A stretch of 13,883 nucleotides of DNA, taken from Ruminococcus sp. Its GTDB lineage: Bacteria > Bacillota > Clostridia > Oscillospirales > Ruminococcaceae. The stretch covers positions 1-13,883 of the forward strand of contig JAGAQS010000004.1 in NCBI GenBank assembly GCA_017622635.1, in the 5' to 3' direction. Numbering within the stretch: the first letter of the stretch is position 1; every line of letters starts with the position of its first letter. Shown here piece by piece: positions 1-7,365 of this stretch. Made by a program: the position numbers and the translations under genes. Under the pieces are notes generated by a model that made no database searches, had not been told where the DNA came from, and saw only the letters and a program-made list of their open reading frames with translations.

Positions 1-513
1 GCTGAAATAAAAAGGCGTGTTCTTGAAACTGCCTCTGATATCGGACTTTCCGAGGAACTTCTCGGACGTTCGCCTTTTGAACTTTCGGGCGGACAGAAAA
101 GACGTGTAGCCATTGCGGGAGTCATGGCTATGAAACCGAAAGTACTTATTCTTGACGAACCTGCCGCAGGACTTGACCCGTCGGGACGTGACAGGATTTT
201 TGAGTGTATAAAAAATTATCACAGAAAATATAACAATACAATTCTTATTGTTTCTCACAGTATGGAAGATACGGCTTCTTTTGCGGACAAGATTCTTGTC
301 ATGAATCAGTCGAAAGTCTTTTGTTATGACGATACGGTGAATGTTTTTGCACGTGCGGAAGAAATAACGGAAATAGGTCTTGATGTTCCGCAGATTACAA
401 AAGTATTTATCGAACTTAAAAAGCGTGGTCTTGATTTCGGAAAGGAAGTCTATACGGTTGACTATGCAAAGAAACTTTTACTTGAATGTTTAAAGGAAAG
501 GCAGGGGCGGTAA
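1..513 (+). CDS. ecfA2: ECF transporter ATP-binding protein, EcfA2-like (3' part)
   Basis: This is the C-terminal part of an ABC ATPase that powers uptake of vitamins or metals by an energy-coupling factor transporter. It would work in the cytoplasm, bound to the membrane protein EcfT. The reading frame is open from base 1, so the start, Walker A and Q-loop lie left of the window. Visible motifs are the ABC signature LSGGQKRR at bases 82-105, Walker B LILDEP with the D-loop AGLDP at about 142-180, and the switch histidine in IVSHS (His codon 256-258). The C-terminal tail of about 80 residues is typical of EcfA/CbiO proteins. The gene is followed after one base by ecfT, which fixes the assignment to the ECF family. 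Calling it the second ATPase (EcfA2) rests on the usual order ecfA1-ecfA2-ecfT; the upstream partner cannot be seen. Confidence 0.9.
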   Translation, partial: AEIKRRVLETASDIGLSEELLGRSPFELSGGQKRRVAIAGVMAMKPKVLILDEPAAGLDPSGRDRIFECIKNYHRKYNNTILIVSHSMEDTASFADKILVMNQSKVFCYDDTVNVFARAEEITEIGLDVPQITKVFIELKKRGLDFGKEVYTVDYAKKLLLECLKERQGR

Positions 514-514
514 T

Positions 515-1321
515 TTGCTGAAAGATATTACAATAGGTCAGTTTTTTCCGGGTGACAGTATAATTCACCGTCTTGACCCACGGTTCAAAATAATCATGAC
601 GTTTATTTTTATTATTATGATTTTCACGGGTGAGTCAATGATATGTCTCGGAATAGGTGCGGTATATACTGTAACGGCGGTTCTGCTTTCAAAGATAAAG
701 CTGAAGATGTTTGTGAAAAGCGTCAGACCGCTTATGCCGTTTCTGCTGATTACGGCTTTTCTGAATATACTGTTTGTGAGGGACGGAACGGTGTATTTTC
801 ACTGGAAATTCATAAAAATCACTTCTGAGGGTATCAACGTAAGTGTCTTTATGATAATAAGAATAGTCCTGCTTATTGTCGGAAGTTCACTTCTGACCTA
901 TACAACGTCGCCGATTACTCTCACGGACGCAGTTGAACGGCTGTTATCACCGCTGAAAAGATTTAAATTTCCCGTTCATGAACTTGCAATGATGATGTCA
1001 ATAGCACTGCGTTTTATTCCGACACTGATTGAAGAAACTGACAAGATAATTTCCGCACAGAAAGCAAGAGGTGCGGAAATAGATACGGGCAGTCTTATGA
1101 ACAGGGCAAAGAATCTTGTATCTGTACTGATACCGCTTTTTGTTTCGGCGTTCAGACGTGCGGACGAACTCGCCACAGCAATGGAGTGCCGTTGTTACGT
1201 CGGGGGAGAGGGACGGACAAGGCTTCGTCAGCTCAAATCTTCGGCAAGGGACTATATAGCACTTTCATTTACGGTTTTTTTTCTGCTTTGTGTTATCGTG
1301 ACAAATCTGATTTTTAGTTAG
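515..1321 (+). CDS. ecfT: ECF transporter transmembrane protein EcfT
   Basis: EcfT is the membrane scaffold of the energy-coupling factor transporter. It joins the two ATPases to exchangeable substrate-binding S components. The 268-residue protein has the family length, an N-terminal GxxxPGDSxxHRLDPR-like segment (residues 8-23), several hydrophobic segments (about 24-60, 70-90, 108-130, 245-266) and a cytoplasmic coupling region. The first coupling motif, AQKARG, is intact near residue 182. The second, usually AMEARG, reads AMECRCY near residue 222. The start is TTG: the stop of ecfA2 ends at 513, and the purine-rich run at 494-510 serves as ribosome binding site. No S component is visible, so the substrate is unknown; a group II, shared-module ECF is likely. 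Confidence 0.93.
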   Translation: MLKDITIGQFFPGDSIIHRLDPRFKIIMTFIFIIMIFTGESMICLGIGAVYTVTAVLLSKIKLKMFVKSVRPLMPFLLITAFLNILFVRDGTVYFHWKFIKITSEGINVSVFMIIRIVLLIVGSSLLTYTTSPITLTDAVERLLSPLKRFKFPVHELAMMMSIALRFIPTLIEETDKIISAQKARGAEIDTGSLMNRAKNLVSVLIPLFVSAFRRADELATAMECRCYVGGEGRTRLRQLKSSARDYIALSFTVFFLLCVIVTNLIFS

Positions 1322-1334
1322 AGAGAGGTCAAAA

Positions 1335-4300
1335 ATGGAACGTAATTTAAAAAGAGAGACTACAAAAAACAACGAAAACAGTAATTTTAAAAAAATGATT
1401 TCCGCTGTCGGCAGAAACAGATTTTTCAGGTTTATGGACGAAAAAGGAATTTTCTGTTTTCTGCTGTCGTTTATAATTCCCGTTGCAATAATGATTTACG
1501 TTTTTGCACAGAACGGCATACACCCTTTCGGTGACAGACAGATTCTTGTTGTTGACTCATGGCATCAGTATTTTCCGTTTTTCCGTGTCGAGAGGGAGAA
1601 ACTTATGGACGGCGGTTCGTTTCTTTATTCGTGGCAGAACGGAATGGGTACGAATTTCCTTTCGCTTATATCCTACTATGCATCGAGTCCGCTGAACTGG
1701 CTTTCCGTATTTTTCAGTGACGAAAATGCACGTGATGCGTTTACCCTGATACTCATTGCAAAGATAGGATTCAGCGGAGCATTTTTCAGTTGTTTTCTGC
1801 GGTATACATACAAAAGGAAAGATATTTCAATCTGTATATTTTCGGCAATGTTTGCACTGTGCAGTTACGTTCTGGGTTATTACTGGAATGTGATGTGGTT
1901 TGACACTGTGGCAATGTTTCCGCTTGTTATGACGGGTGTTGTAGCGATATGCCGTGAAAGAAAGTGGAAACTGTTTACATTTTCGCTTGCACTGTCACTG
2001 ATTTCAAGTTATTACGTGGGATATTTTACCTGTATATTCTGTATATTCATGTTTGCGGCTGCCGGTATCATAGAACCGAAAGGAATAAAGGACTTTTTTG
2101 TAAAACTTTATATAATGGTACGTTCTTCAGTTCTCGGAATAGCACTGTCCGCATTTATGACACTTCCCGCATATTTCGGACTTCAACTGACTTACAGTGC
2201 AAATAATATTTTTCCGAAAGAAACGGTTTTCTATGAAAAATGGACAGACCTGTTTACAAATCTTCTTTCTTTCAGTCAGCCTGTAAAAGTAGAGGGACTG
2301 CCTAATTTTGCCTGCGGAATGTTGGCAGTGTTTCTTTTCGGTGTGTTTGTTTTTTCACTGGGAATAAAAATACGTGAAAAAATATCCGTACTTGCAATGC
2401 TTGCGATAATTGTTGTAAGCTGTAATATGAACAAGCTTAATTATATATGGCACGGTTTTCATTTCACAAACCAGATACCGTACAGATTTGCATTTATATT
2501 CAGTTTTGTACTTGTTGCGGCGGCGTTCCGTGCGTATGACGTTATGATGAAAAAAGGAATAACAGTATATCAGATTATACTTTCACTGATTGCACCGTCT
2601 GTAATATTTTATCTGAATTACCGTAAGAATCCCGAAGATTTTTCATTTGTCGGTGCAAACAGGACAGTATTTATAGTGGCGGTTGCGGTTACGGTTTTAA
2701 TTGCGGTATGTTCTGCGGTCTTTGGTAAAAAGAGCATAAACGGTATTGTTTTTGTTCCTGTACTGGCTGTAGCGTGGGTAACTTTCTTCATGTTCTACAC
2801 TGATTCGGACGACCATATAAAATTTGAAGATTTTTTCGTCAAGGAAAAAACAGATGCTTTACAGGCTTCACTTATAGTTACGGCTATGTTCCTGCTGGTT
2901 TTTGTACTGGTGAAGATTATAAATATAAAAAATCAGTCAATAAGAAGTCATGTTACAAGCGTGGGGCTTGCCTGTGTGCTTGGATTTGAACTTGTCGGAA
3001 ACGCCTGCATAGGTGTACAGACGGTTGATACATCAAGTTATACTTCTTATCCCGACAGAAATGAACAGGTGCAGAATCTGCTTTCATATTCCGACGAAAA
3101 TGATGACAGTCTTTTCTACAGAACCGAAATGACTGGAAGTTATACACTGAATGACAGTTCACTTTATGGCTATTACGGTATTTCGCAGTTTTCGTCTGCC
3201 GCAAACGTTTCCGTAACGAAATTAATGAAACGTATGGGAATTTATGCGTCTGAGGCAGGAAACAGATATTATTACCGTCTTTCCACGCCTGTATTCAATT
3301 CACTTTTCGGACTGAAATATATTATTTCAAAAAAAGGTGCATTGATGAGTGAGAAAATGGCACTCAGTAAGGAAAAAGAAGTAAACAATGTTTATCTGTA
3401 TAAAAATAATTATCCGTTGTCACTCGGTTTCATGATGAATGAGGACATTCTGGACATATCGGAAAAACCGTTTGCGAATCCGTTTGAATATCAGAACGAG
3501 ATTGTAAAACTTGCCACGGGAGTTGAAGGGTGCTTTACCGCTCAGCCCGTTGCACTTGTTGAGTATAAGAATATGGAAGTAAAAAAGAGTGGTTTCGGTA
3601 ACTATTCATTTACACGTGAAAATCAGAATTTAACATCAAGTTCGGTTTACAGTTATGACGGTGTTGAAAACGGATATTTATACGGTTATGCAACAAATGG
3701 AAGTTGTGACAAAATTAATGTAAGATGTGACGGCGTAACGGTTGACAGTGATGTATCAATTGAAGATTACCCGATTGTTTTCCCTATGGGCAACGGACAG
3801 AAAGGCAGTACTTCGGACGTTGAAATATTTGCAAAGAGTGACAGCAGTTCAGGCAGTTACAGGCTTATGACGTATGCACTGAAAACGGACGTTTTTGAAG
3901 AAGCCTACAGGAATCTTGCCGACGAACAGCTTGAAATAACCTCATTCAGCGATACCGAAATAACGGGTGATATAAATGTTATTAATGACGGGGTTATGTT
4001 CCTTTCAATTCCTTACGAAAAAGGCTGGACGGTTTACGTTGACGGTGAAAAAGCCGAAACAACGGAAGTTTTAAGTGCAATGCTCGGCGTGAAACTCAGT
4101 GCAGGACAGCACAGTATAAAACTGAAATACGTTCCCGAAGGATTTGTTGAAGGTATAGCGGTATCATGTACGGCTGTTGTATTGTGCGGTGTTGTTATGT
4201 TCATTGACACAAGACGCAGAAAAAAGAGAAAGTGTCAGCAGGAATTGCCCGAAACCGAAACGGGTGACGAAGAAATATCCGAGGATATTCGGGTTAATAC

Positions 4301-4358
4301 AGAGACGGAGGCTGAAAATGCGGAATCTGAAAGTAATGACGGCTTACAGGGGGACTGA
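1335..4358 (+). CDS. YfhO-family polytopic membrane protein (probable GT-C glycosyltransferase)
   Basis: A 1007-residue membrane protein of the YfhO family. In Bacillus, YfhO is linked to glycosylation of lipoteichoic acid; lipid-phosphate-sugar-dependent GT-C activity is a family-level inference. A charged N-terminus (1-36) leads into TM1 (about 41-58). The first outer loop carries GDRQILVVDSWHQYFPFF (66-83), whose aspartates D67 and D74 are in the place of the acidic GT-C motif, followed by SWQNGMGTNF. About a dozen further hydrophobic segments run to roughly residue 550. A large outer domain follows and contains the family's GWTVYVDGEKA segment near residue 900. A last TM (about 938-956), an RRRKKRK stop-transfer patch and an acidic tail close the protein. 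The ATG has GAGAGAGG at 1321-1328. It starts 13 bases after ecfT, and its 3' end overlaps truA. Confidence 0.88.
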   Translation: MERNLKRETTKNNENSNFKKMISAVGRNRFFRFMDEKGIFCFLLSFIIPVAIMIYVFAQNGIHPFGDRQILVVDSWHQYFPFFRVEREKLMDGGSFLYSWQNGMGTNFLSLISYYASSPLNWLSVFFSDENARDAFTLILIAKIGFSGAFFSCFLRYTYKRKDISICIFSAMFALCSYVLGYYWNVMWFDTVAMFPLVMTGVVAICRERKWKLFTFSLALSLISSYYVGYFTCIFCIFMFAAAGIIEPKGIKDFFVKLYIMVRSSVLGIALSAFMTLPAYFGLQLTYSANNIFPKETVFYEKWTDLFTNLLSFSQPVKVEGLPNFACGMLAVFLFGVFVFSLGIKIREKISVLAMLAIIVVSCNMNKLNYIWHGFHFTNQIPYRFAFIFSFVLVAAAFRAYDVMMKKGITVYQIILSLIAPSVIFYLNYRKNPEDFSFVGANRTVFIVAVAVTVLIAVCSAVFGKKSINGIVFVPVLAVAWVTFFMFYTDSDDHIKFEDFFVKEKTDALQASLIVTAMFLLVFVLVKIINIKNQSIRSHVTSVGLACVLGFELVGNACIGVQTVDTSSYTSYPDRNEQVQNLLSYSDENDDSLFYRTEMTGSYTLNDSSLYGYYGISQFSSAANVSVTKLMKRMGIYASEAGNRYYYRLSTPVFNSLFGLKYIISKKGALMSEKMALSKEKEVNNVYLYKNNYPLSLGFMMNEDILDISEKPFANPFEYQNEIVKLATGVEGCFTAQPVALVEYKNMEVKKSGFGNYSFTRENQNLTSSSVYSYDGVENGYLYGYATNGSCDKINVRCDGVTVDSDVSIEDYPIVFPMGNGQKGSTSDVEIFAKSDSSSGSYRLMTYALKTDVFEEAYRNLADEQLEITSFSDTEITGDINVINDGVMFLSIPYEKGWTVYVDGEKAETTEVLSAMLGVKLSAGQHSIKLKYVPEGFVEGIAVSCTAVVLCGVVMFIDTRRRKKRKCQQELPETETGDEEISEDIRVNTETEAENAESESNDGLQGD
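4307..4311 (+). promoter_or_regulatory. Ribosome binding site that fixes the truA start
   Basis: GGAGG lies 6 bases before ATG 4318, inside the end of the yfhO-type gene. It supports starting TruA at 4318 rather than at the ATG at 4177, where the frame first opens. The 47 residues gained by the longer version are basic, unlike any TruA N-terminus, and are simply the other frame of the yfhO coding sequence. Confidence 0.8.
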
Positions 4359-5073
4359 TTATCATGGTTTTCAAATACAGAACAATGCCGTAACGGTTCA
4401 GGGTGTTATTGAAAAACACGTTTCAAAGGTACTCAATGAACCCGTAAGAATAACAGGCTGTTCAAGGACTGATACGGGAGTCCATGCAAATCAGTTCTGT
4501 TTCAATGTACACACGGAAAGCAGAATCAGTACAAGGGGATTTGTAAGAGGTGTGAACGGTGAACTTCCCGACGATATATCAATTTTAAGCTGTGAGGACG
4601 CACCGCCTGACTTTCATGCAAGATTTGACTGTAAGGGAAAGGAATATATTTACAAGATTCATTGCAGTGAATCAAAAAATCCTTTTGCACCTGATTTGAT
4701 GTTTCACTACAGGAGAAAACTTGACATTGATTCAATGAAAAAGGCTTCGGAATATCTTGTCGGAACACATGACTTCGCATCTTTTTGTGCTGACTGCACA
4801 AATGTTTCAACAACTGTGAGGACTATTTATTCTCTTGAAATAGAAAATTATGGTGATACGGTGATAATGCTTGTAAAAGGCAACGGTTTTTTGTATAATA
4901 TGATTAGGATTATTGCAGGCACTCTTATTGACGTGAGTGAAAAGAGAATTTTGCCCGATGATATTCCTGAAATTCTTTCCGCCAAAAACCGACTCAGAGC
5001 AGGAAGAACGGCTGTGGCACACGGTCTTTATCTTAACAGGGTGTTTTACAGCGAAGAAGAAATATTTATGTGA
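4318..5073 (+). CDS. truA: tRNA pseudouridine(38-40) synthase TruA
   Basis: TruA converts uridines 38, 39 and 40 in the anticodon arm of many tRNAs to pseudouridine in the cytoplasm. At 251 residues it has the family length. The N-terminus MRNLKVMTAYRGTDYHGFQ is the usual first strand. The catalytic aspartate is D52 in GCSRTDTGVHA. The segment DFHARFDCKGKEYIYKI (about residues 98-114), the HDFASF region (about 152-157) and the C-terminal FLYNMIRIIAGTLIDV block (about 195-210) are typical. Start ATG 4318 is preceded by GGAGG and overlaps the end of the yfhO-type gene by 41 bases in another frame. It lies two genes after ecfA2-ecfT, close to its common Firmicutes position right after ecfT. Confidence 0.95.
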   Translation: MRNLKVMTAYRGTDYHGFQIQNNAVTVQGVIEKHVSKVLNEPVRITGCSRTDTGVHANQFCFNVHTESRISTRGFVRGVNGELPDDISILSCEDAPPDFHARFDCKGKEYIYKIHCSESKNPFAPDLMFHYRRKLDIDSMKKASEYLVGTHDFASFCADCTNVSTTVRTIYSLEIENYGDTVIMLVKGNGFLYNMIRIIAGTLIDVSEKRILPDDIPEILSAKNRLRAGRTAVAHGLYLNRVFYSEEEIFM

Positions 5074-5107
5074 GAGCAGAAGATTTTCAGATGAGGAGGG
5101 ATATTAA

Positions 5108-6274
5108 GTGCCGATTTATGACGCAGACGATATAGTTGAAATTAAAAACCGTAAGAAAAAGAAAAAACAGCGTGTTAAATTTCTTATATTTCTGCTTGTT
5201 GCGTTAATAGCAGGTGGCTTGTACTTTACAAGGGATATGTGGCTTTCAAAGATGAGAGGTATAGGACAGCAGTATAAGACAATAATAAACTCCGGACTTC
5301 TTGCGGAGGGTAATTTCCCTATAGAGATAAGCGGAGAATATAATTATCAGCTTTGTCAGACGCAGGACAAGCTTATTTTACTAAGTGACGTTCATGTTTT
5401 CTTTTATAATTCAGACGGTACGTTAATGAGAAAGAGTCAGCACGCATATACTAATGCAGTACTGAGAGCAGACAGCGGAAAGGCGTTGATTTATGAAAAC
5501 GGCGGTAACGATTTATGCGTCGAGGACGAAGAAGGTACTTTATACGAAGAAAACTTTGACAATAATATAATGTTTGCAAGAATCAGCCCTGAGGGATATA
5601 CGGCAGTTGTCACAACGTCTGAAAATTATGACTGTGAAATGTTTGTATATGATAAAAAAGGCAGTCTTATCTATGAGCGGAGGTGTATGGAGCGTGTAAA
5701 CGACATAAGCTTTATAAATGAAAGCAGTGGGTGTGTATTAAGCTACATAATGGCTGAAAACGGTTCTCTCACGACTGCCGTTCAGAAGATTTATTTCAGT
5801 GAAAGTGACGAGCGTTGGACTTCTCCGGGGATTGATACGGCAGGTCTTGACGTTTTCGGATATAATCTCGGAGCTTTTGTTCTCGGAATAGATGCCTGCG
5901 GTTATGTCAACGAAAACGGTCAGATAAGTTCATATTACTGTTATGACGGTGAACTTGGCGGAGGAGCAAGCAGTGACGGAATGTCTGCTGTAATCGTAAA
6001 TAATGACGACCGACGTAAATATGTCATGGTACTTTTCAAAGGAGGAGCTACAGAGCCTCTTGTGATTGACCTTGGACAGCAGGCAGTTGATGTGGCAGTA
6101 CATGACGGGCTTGCGTATGTGATGTGCAAAGAGGAAATACGTGCATATGATTTCAGCGGAAAACTTCGTTCAAAAGCTGCCGTATCGGATTCATACACGG
6201 GATTTGTGAGAAGCAGTGAGCATATTTTCCTTAAAGGTTATAATAGAATTGACAGAATTGATTATGAAAGCTGA
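5108..6274 (+). CDS. Single-pass membrane protein with probable beta-propeller (DUF5711-like)
   Basis: A 388-residue protein of unknown function that resembles DUF5711 proteins of Clostridia. The short cytoplasmic N-terminus ends in a lysine-rich patch (residues 14-24). One TM segment follows (about 24-40), so the rest should lie outside the membrane. The outer part (about 55-388) is made of repeating beta-strand units with turns such as NSDGT, DEEGT, DKKGS and DFSGK, the pattern of a WD40/PQQ-like beta-propeller. No catalytic motif is visible. The start is GTG at 5108 with AGGAGGG at 5094-5100; the gap to truA is 34 bases. It is followed 29 bases later by a CvpA-like membrane protein, and the two may act together at the envelope. 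Family name from memory of similar proteins; topology is read from the sequence. Confidence 0.65.
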   Translation: MPIYDADDIVEIKNRKKKKKQRVKFLIFLLVALIAGGLYFTRDMWLSKMRGIGQQYKTIINSGLLAEGNFPIEISGEYNYQLCQTQDKLILLSDVHVFFYNSDGTLMRKSQHAYTNAVLRADSGKALIYENGGNDLCVEDEEGTLYEENFDNNIMFARISPEGYTAVVTTSENYDCEMFVYDKKGSLIYERRCMERVNDISFINESSGCVLSYIMAENGSLTTAVQKIYFSESDERWTSPGIDTAGLDVFGYNLGAFVLGIDACGYVNENGQISSYYCYDGELGGGASSDGMSAVIVNNDDRRKYVMVLFKGGATEPLVIDLGQQAVDVAVHDGLAYVMCKEEIRAYDFSGKLRSKAAVSDSYTGFVRSSEHIFLKGYNRIDRIDYES

Positions 6275-6284
6275 TATTTTTATG

Positions 6285-6292
6285 AAAGGAGG
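6285..6292 (+). promoter_or_regulatory. Strong ribosome binding site with two competing starts
   Basis: AAAGGAGG is one of the best ribosome binding sites in the window. It lies 4 bases before ATG 6297, which opens a 20-codon frame ending at 6359, and 11 bases before TTG 6304, which opens the long CvpA-like frame. The long frame has an upstream in-frame stop at 6283-6285, so it cannot start earlier. The next in-frame ATG (6331) has no ribosome binding site of its own. Confidence 0.6.
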
Positions 6293-6303
6293 AAGTATGG
6301 CAG

Positions 6304-7227
6304 TTGAAAAACTGTCTGTACATATATTTTATGGGAGTACAACTGTGGTGGCTTTATGACGTTCTGGCTGTTGTTGGGTTGCTGGTATGTATTTATATAT
6401 CAGGAAGAAAAGGCGTTTTTAAATCCGTTTTTACTTCTGTAGGCTGTATAATCGGTGCTTTTCTTGCGGTATCGGTAAGCGGTGGTGTGGCGGATTCACT
6501 TTACAAAACGACGGTCAGGGACGGTAATATCAACAAGCTTGAAAAATCCCTTATTGATGTTGACATAACGTCATATATGGGAGATGCAATGGAAGGAATG
6601 GGATATAATGTAATTGTAAGCACAAAAAAGCTTGACGAAATTCTTGATTCAGACAAGGAGCTTGACGAACAGCTTTACAGGTATATGAACAATATAAACG
6701 GAAAAGTTGTTGACGACGAGGAAAGTTTTCATGAAAATCTGCTTGAATGTTATGCGGAGGTTATGAGGAAACTTATTTCCGATGATGTAAGCAGATATGC
6801 CGTTGAAACTGCGTCAGCGAAAATAACTGACGGCAAAGCGGATTTCGGCAGTCTTGTAAGACAGATAAAAGACAGTGACAAAAGAAAAGAAACGGCAAGA
6901 ATAATTTCTGACGATTATATTGCCGACGCATATAAAAATGTTATACGTCTTGTTGTTATTGTGGTACTGTCTGTCATAATATTCATTATTACCGTTCTTA
7001 CAGTAAGGGCGGTGACGGCAGGACAGACAGAAACGGAAAATTCCAAAGGTTCAAATATTCTGGGAGGAATATTTGGAATAATTACGGGAGCGGTCATATT
7101 GTTTGTGATATCCGTTTTATTGAGGCTTTATTGTGTTACGGGAGACAATGAAACGTTGTTTTTCAATAATGAAGCTGTAGAGAAAACGTATATTTTCAGA
7201 TATGTCTATGATTTCCTGAAACTCTGA
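6304..7227 (+). CDS. CvpA-like integral membrane protein
   Basis: A 307-residue membrane protein with the layout of CvpA (colicin V production) family proteins. CvpA proteins are membrane proteins of poorly known role, tied to envelope stability and bacteriocin production. Two N-terminal TM segments (about 17-34 and 40-60) enclose SGRKGVFKSVF, matching the family's G-x-RRG-F turn. A soluble, mainly helical stretch (about 62-208) follows, much longer than in simple CvpA proteins. Two more TM segments lie at about 211-232 and 250-272. The start is uncertain: TTG 6304 is the only start in frame with the strong AAAGGAGG, but ATG 6331 gives MGVQLWWLYDV, nearer the usual CvpA N-terminus. It ends the plus-strand run that began with ecfA2. 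The family call is moderate; membrane topology is clear. Confidence 0.6.
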   Translation: MKNCLYIYFMGVQLWWLYDVLAVVGLLVCIYISGRKGVFKSVFTSVGCIIGAFLAVSVSGGVADSLYKTTVRDGNINKLEKSLIDVDITSYMGDAMEGMGYNVIVSTKKLDEILDSDKELDEQLYRYMNNINGKVVDDEESFHENLLECYAEVMRKLISDDVSRYAVETASAKITDGKADFGSLVRQIKDSDKRKETARIISDDYIADAYKNVIRLVVIVVLSVIIFIITVLTVRAVTAGQTETENSKGSNILGGIFGIITGAVILFVISVLLRLYCVTGDNETLFFNNEAVEKTYIFRYVYDFLKL

Positions 7228-7365
7228 GGAATTTTGATTTTTTAAGAAAAAAAGTATATTGAAGTTTGTAAGTTATTTTATTGAACTTCGGAGAGATTTA
7301 CTATATTTACGTGAGAATATTTTACGGAGATACAGTAAAAATAATTACAGGGGGAAAAGTCTGAT
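7228..7365 (+). promoter_or_regulatory. Leader of the clpE-like gene with a weak promoter candidate
   Basis: This 138-base gap is the only sizeable break in the plus-strand run, so a promoter is expected. The best match is TTGAAC (7281-7286) with TATATT (7302-7307), but the 15-base spacer is short. GAAGTT (7261-7266) and AACTTC (7284-7289) form a 6-base inverted repeat with a 17-base centre. I see no CtsR-type GGTCAAA repeats and no CIRCE element, the usual controls of clp genes in Firmicutes. No hairpin with a T-run marks a terminator of the preceding gene. Confidence 0.35.

Noticed and set aside
4177..4317. Longer TruA start at ATG 4177
   Set aside because: The extra 47 residues are basic and unlike TruA, lie wholly inside the yfhO coding sequence, and lack the GGAGG that precedes ATG 4318.
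7235..7256. T-run and A-run (TTTTTT-AAG-AAAAAAA) after the CvpA-like gene as a terminator
   Set aside because: Only A/T pairs with a 3-base loop, no GC stem and no T-run after the stem.
7228..7365. CtsR or CIRCE heat-shock operator upstream of the clpE-like gene
   Set aside because: No GGTCAAA direct repeat and no TTAGCACTC/GAGTGCTAA pair in the gap.
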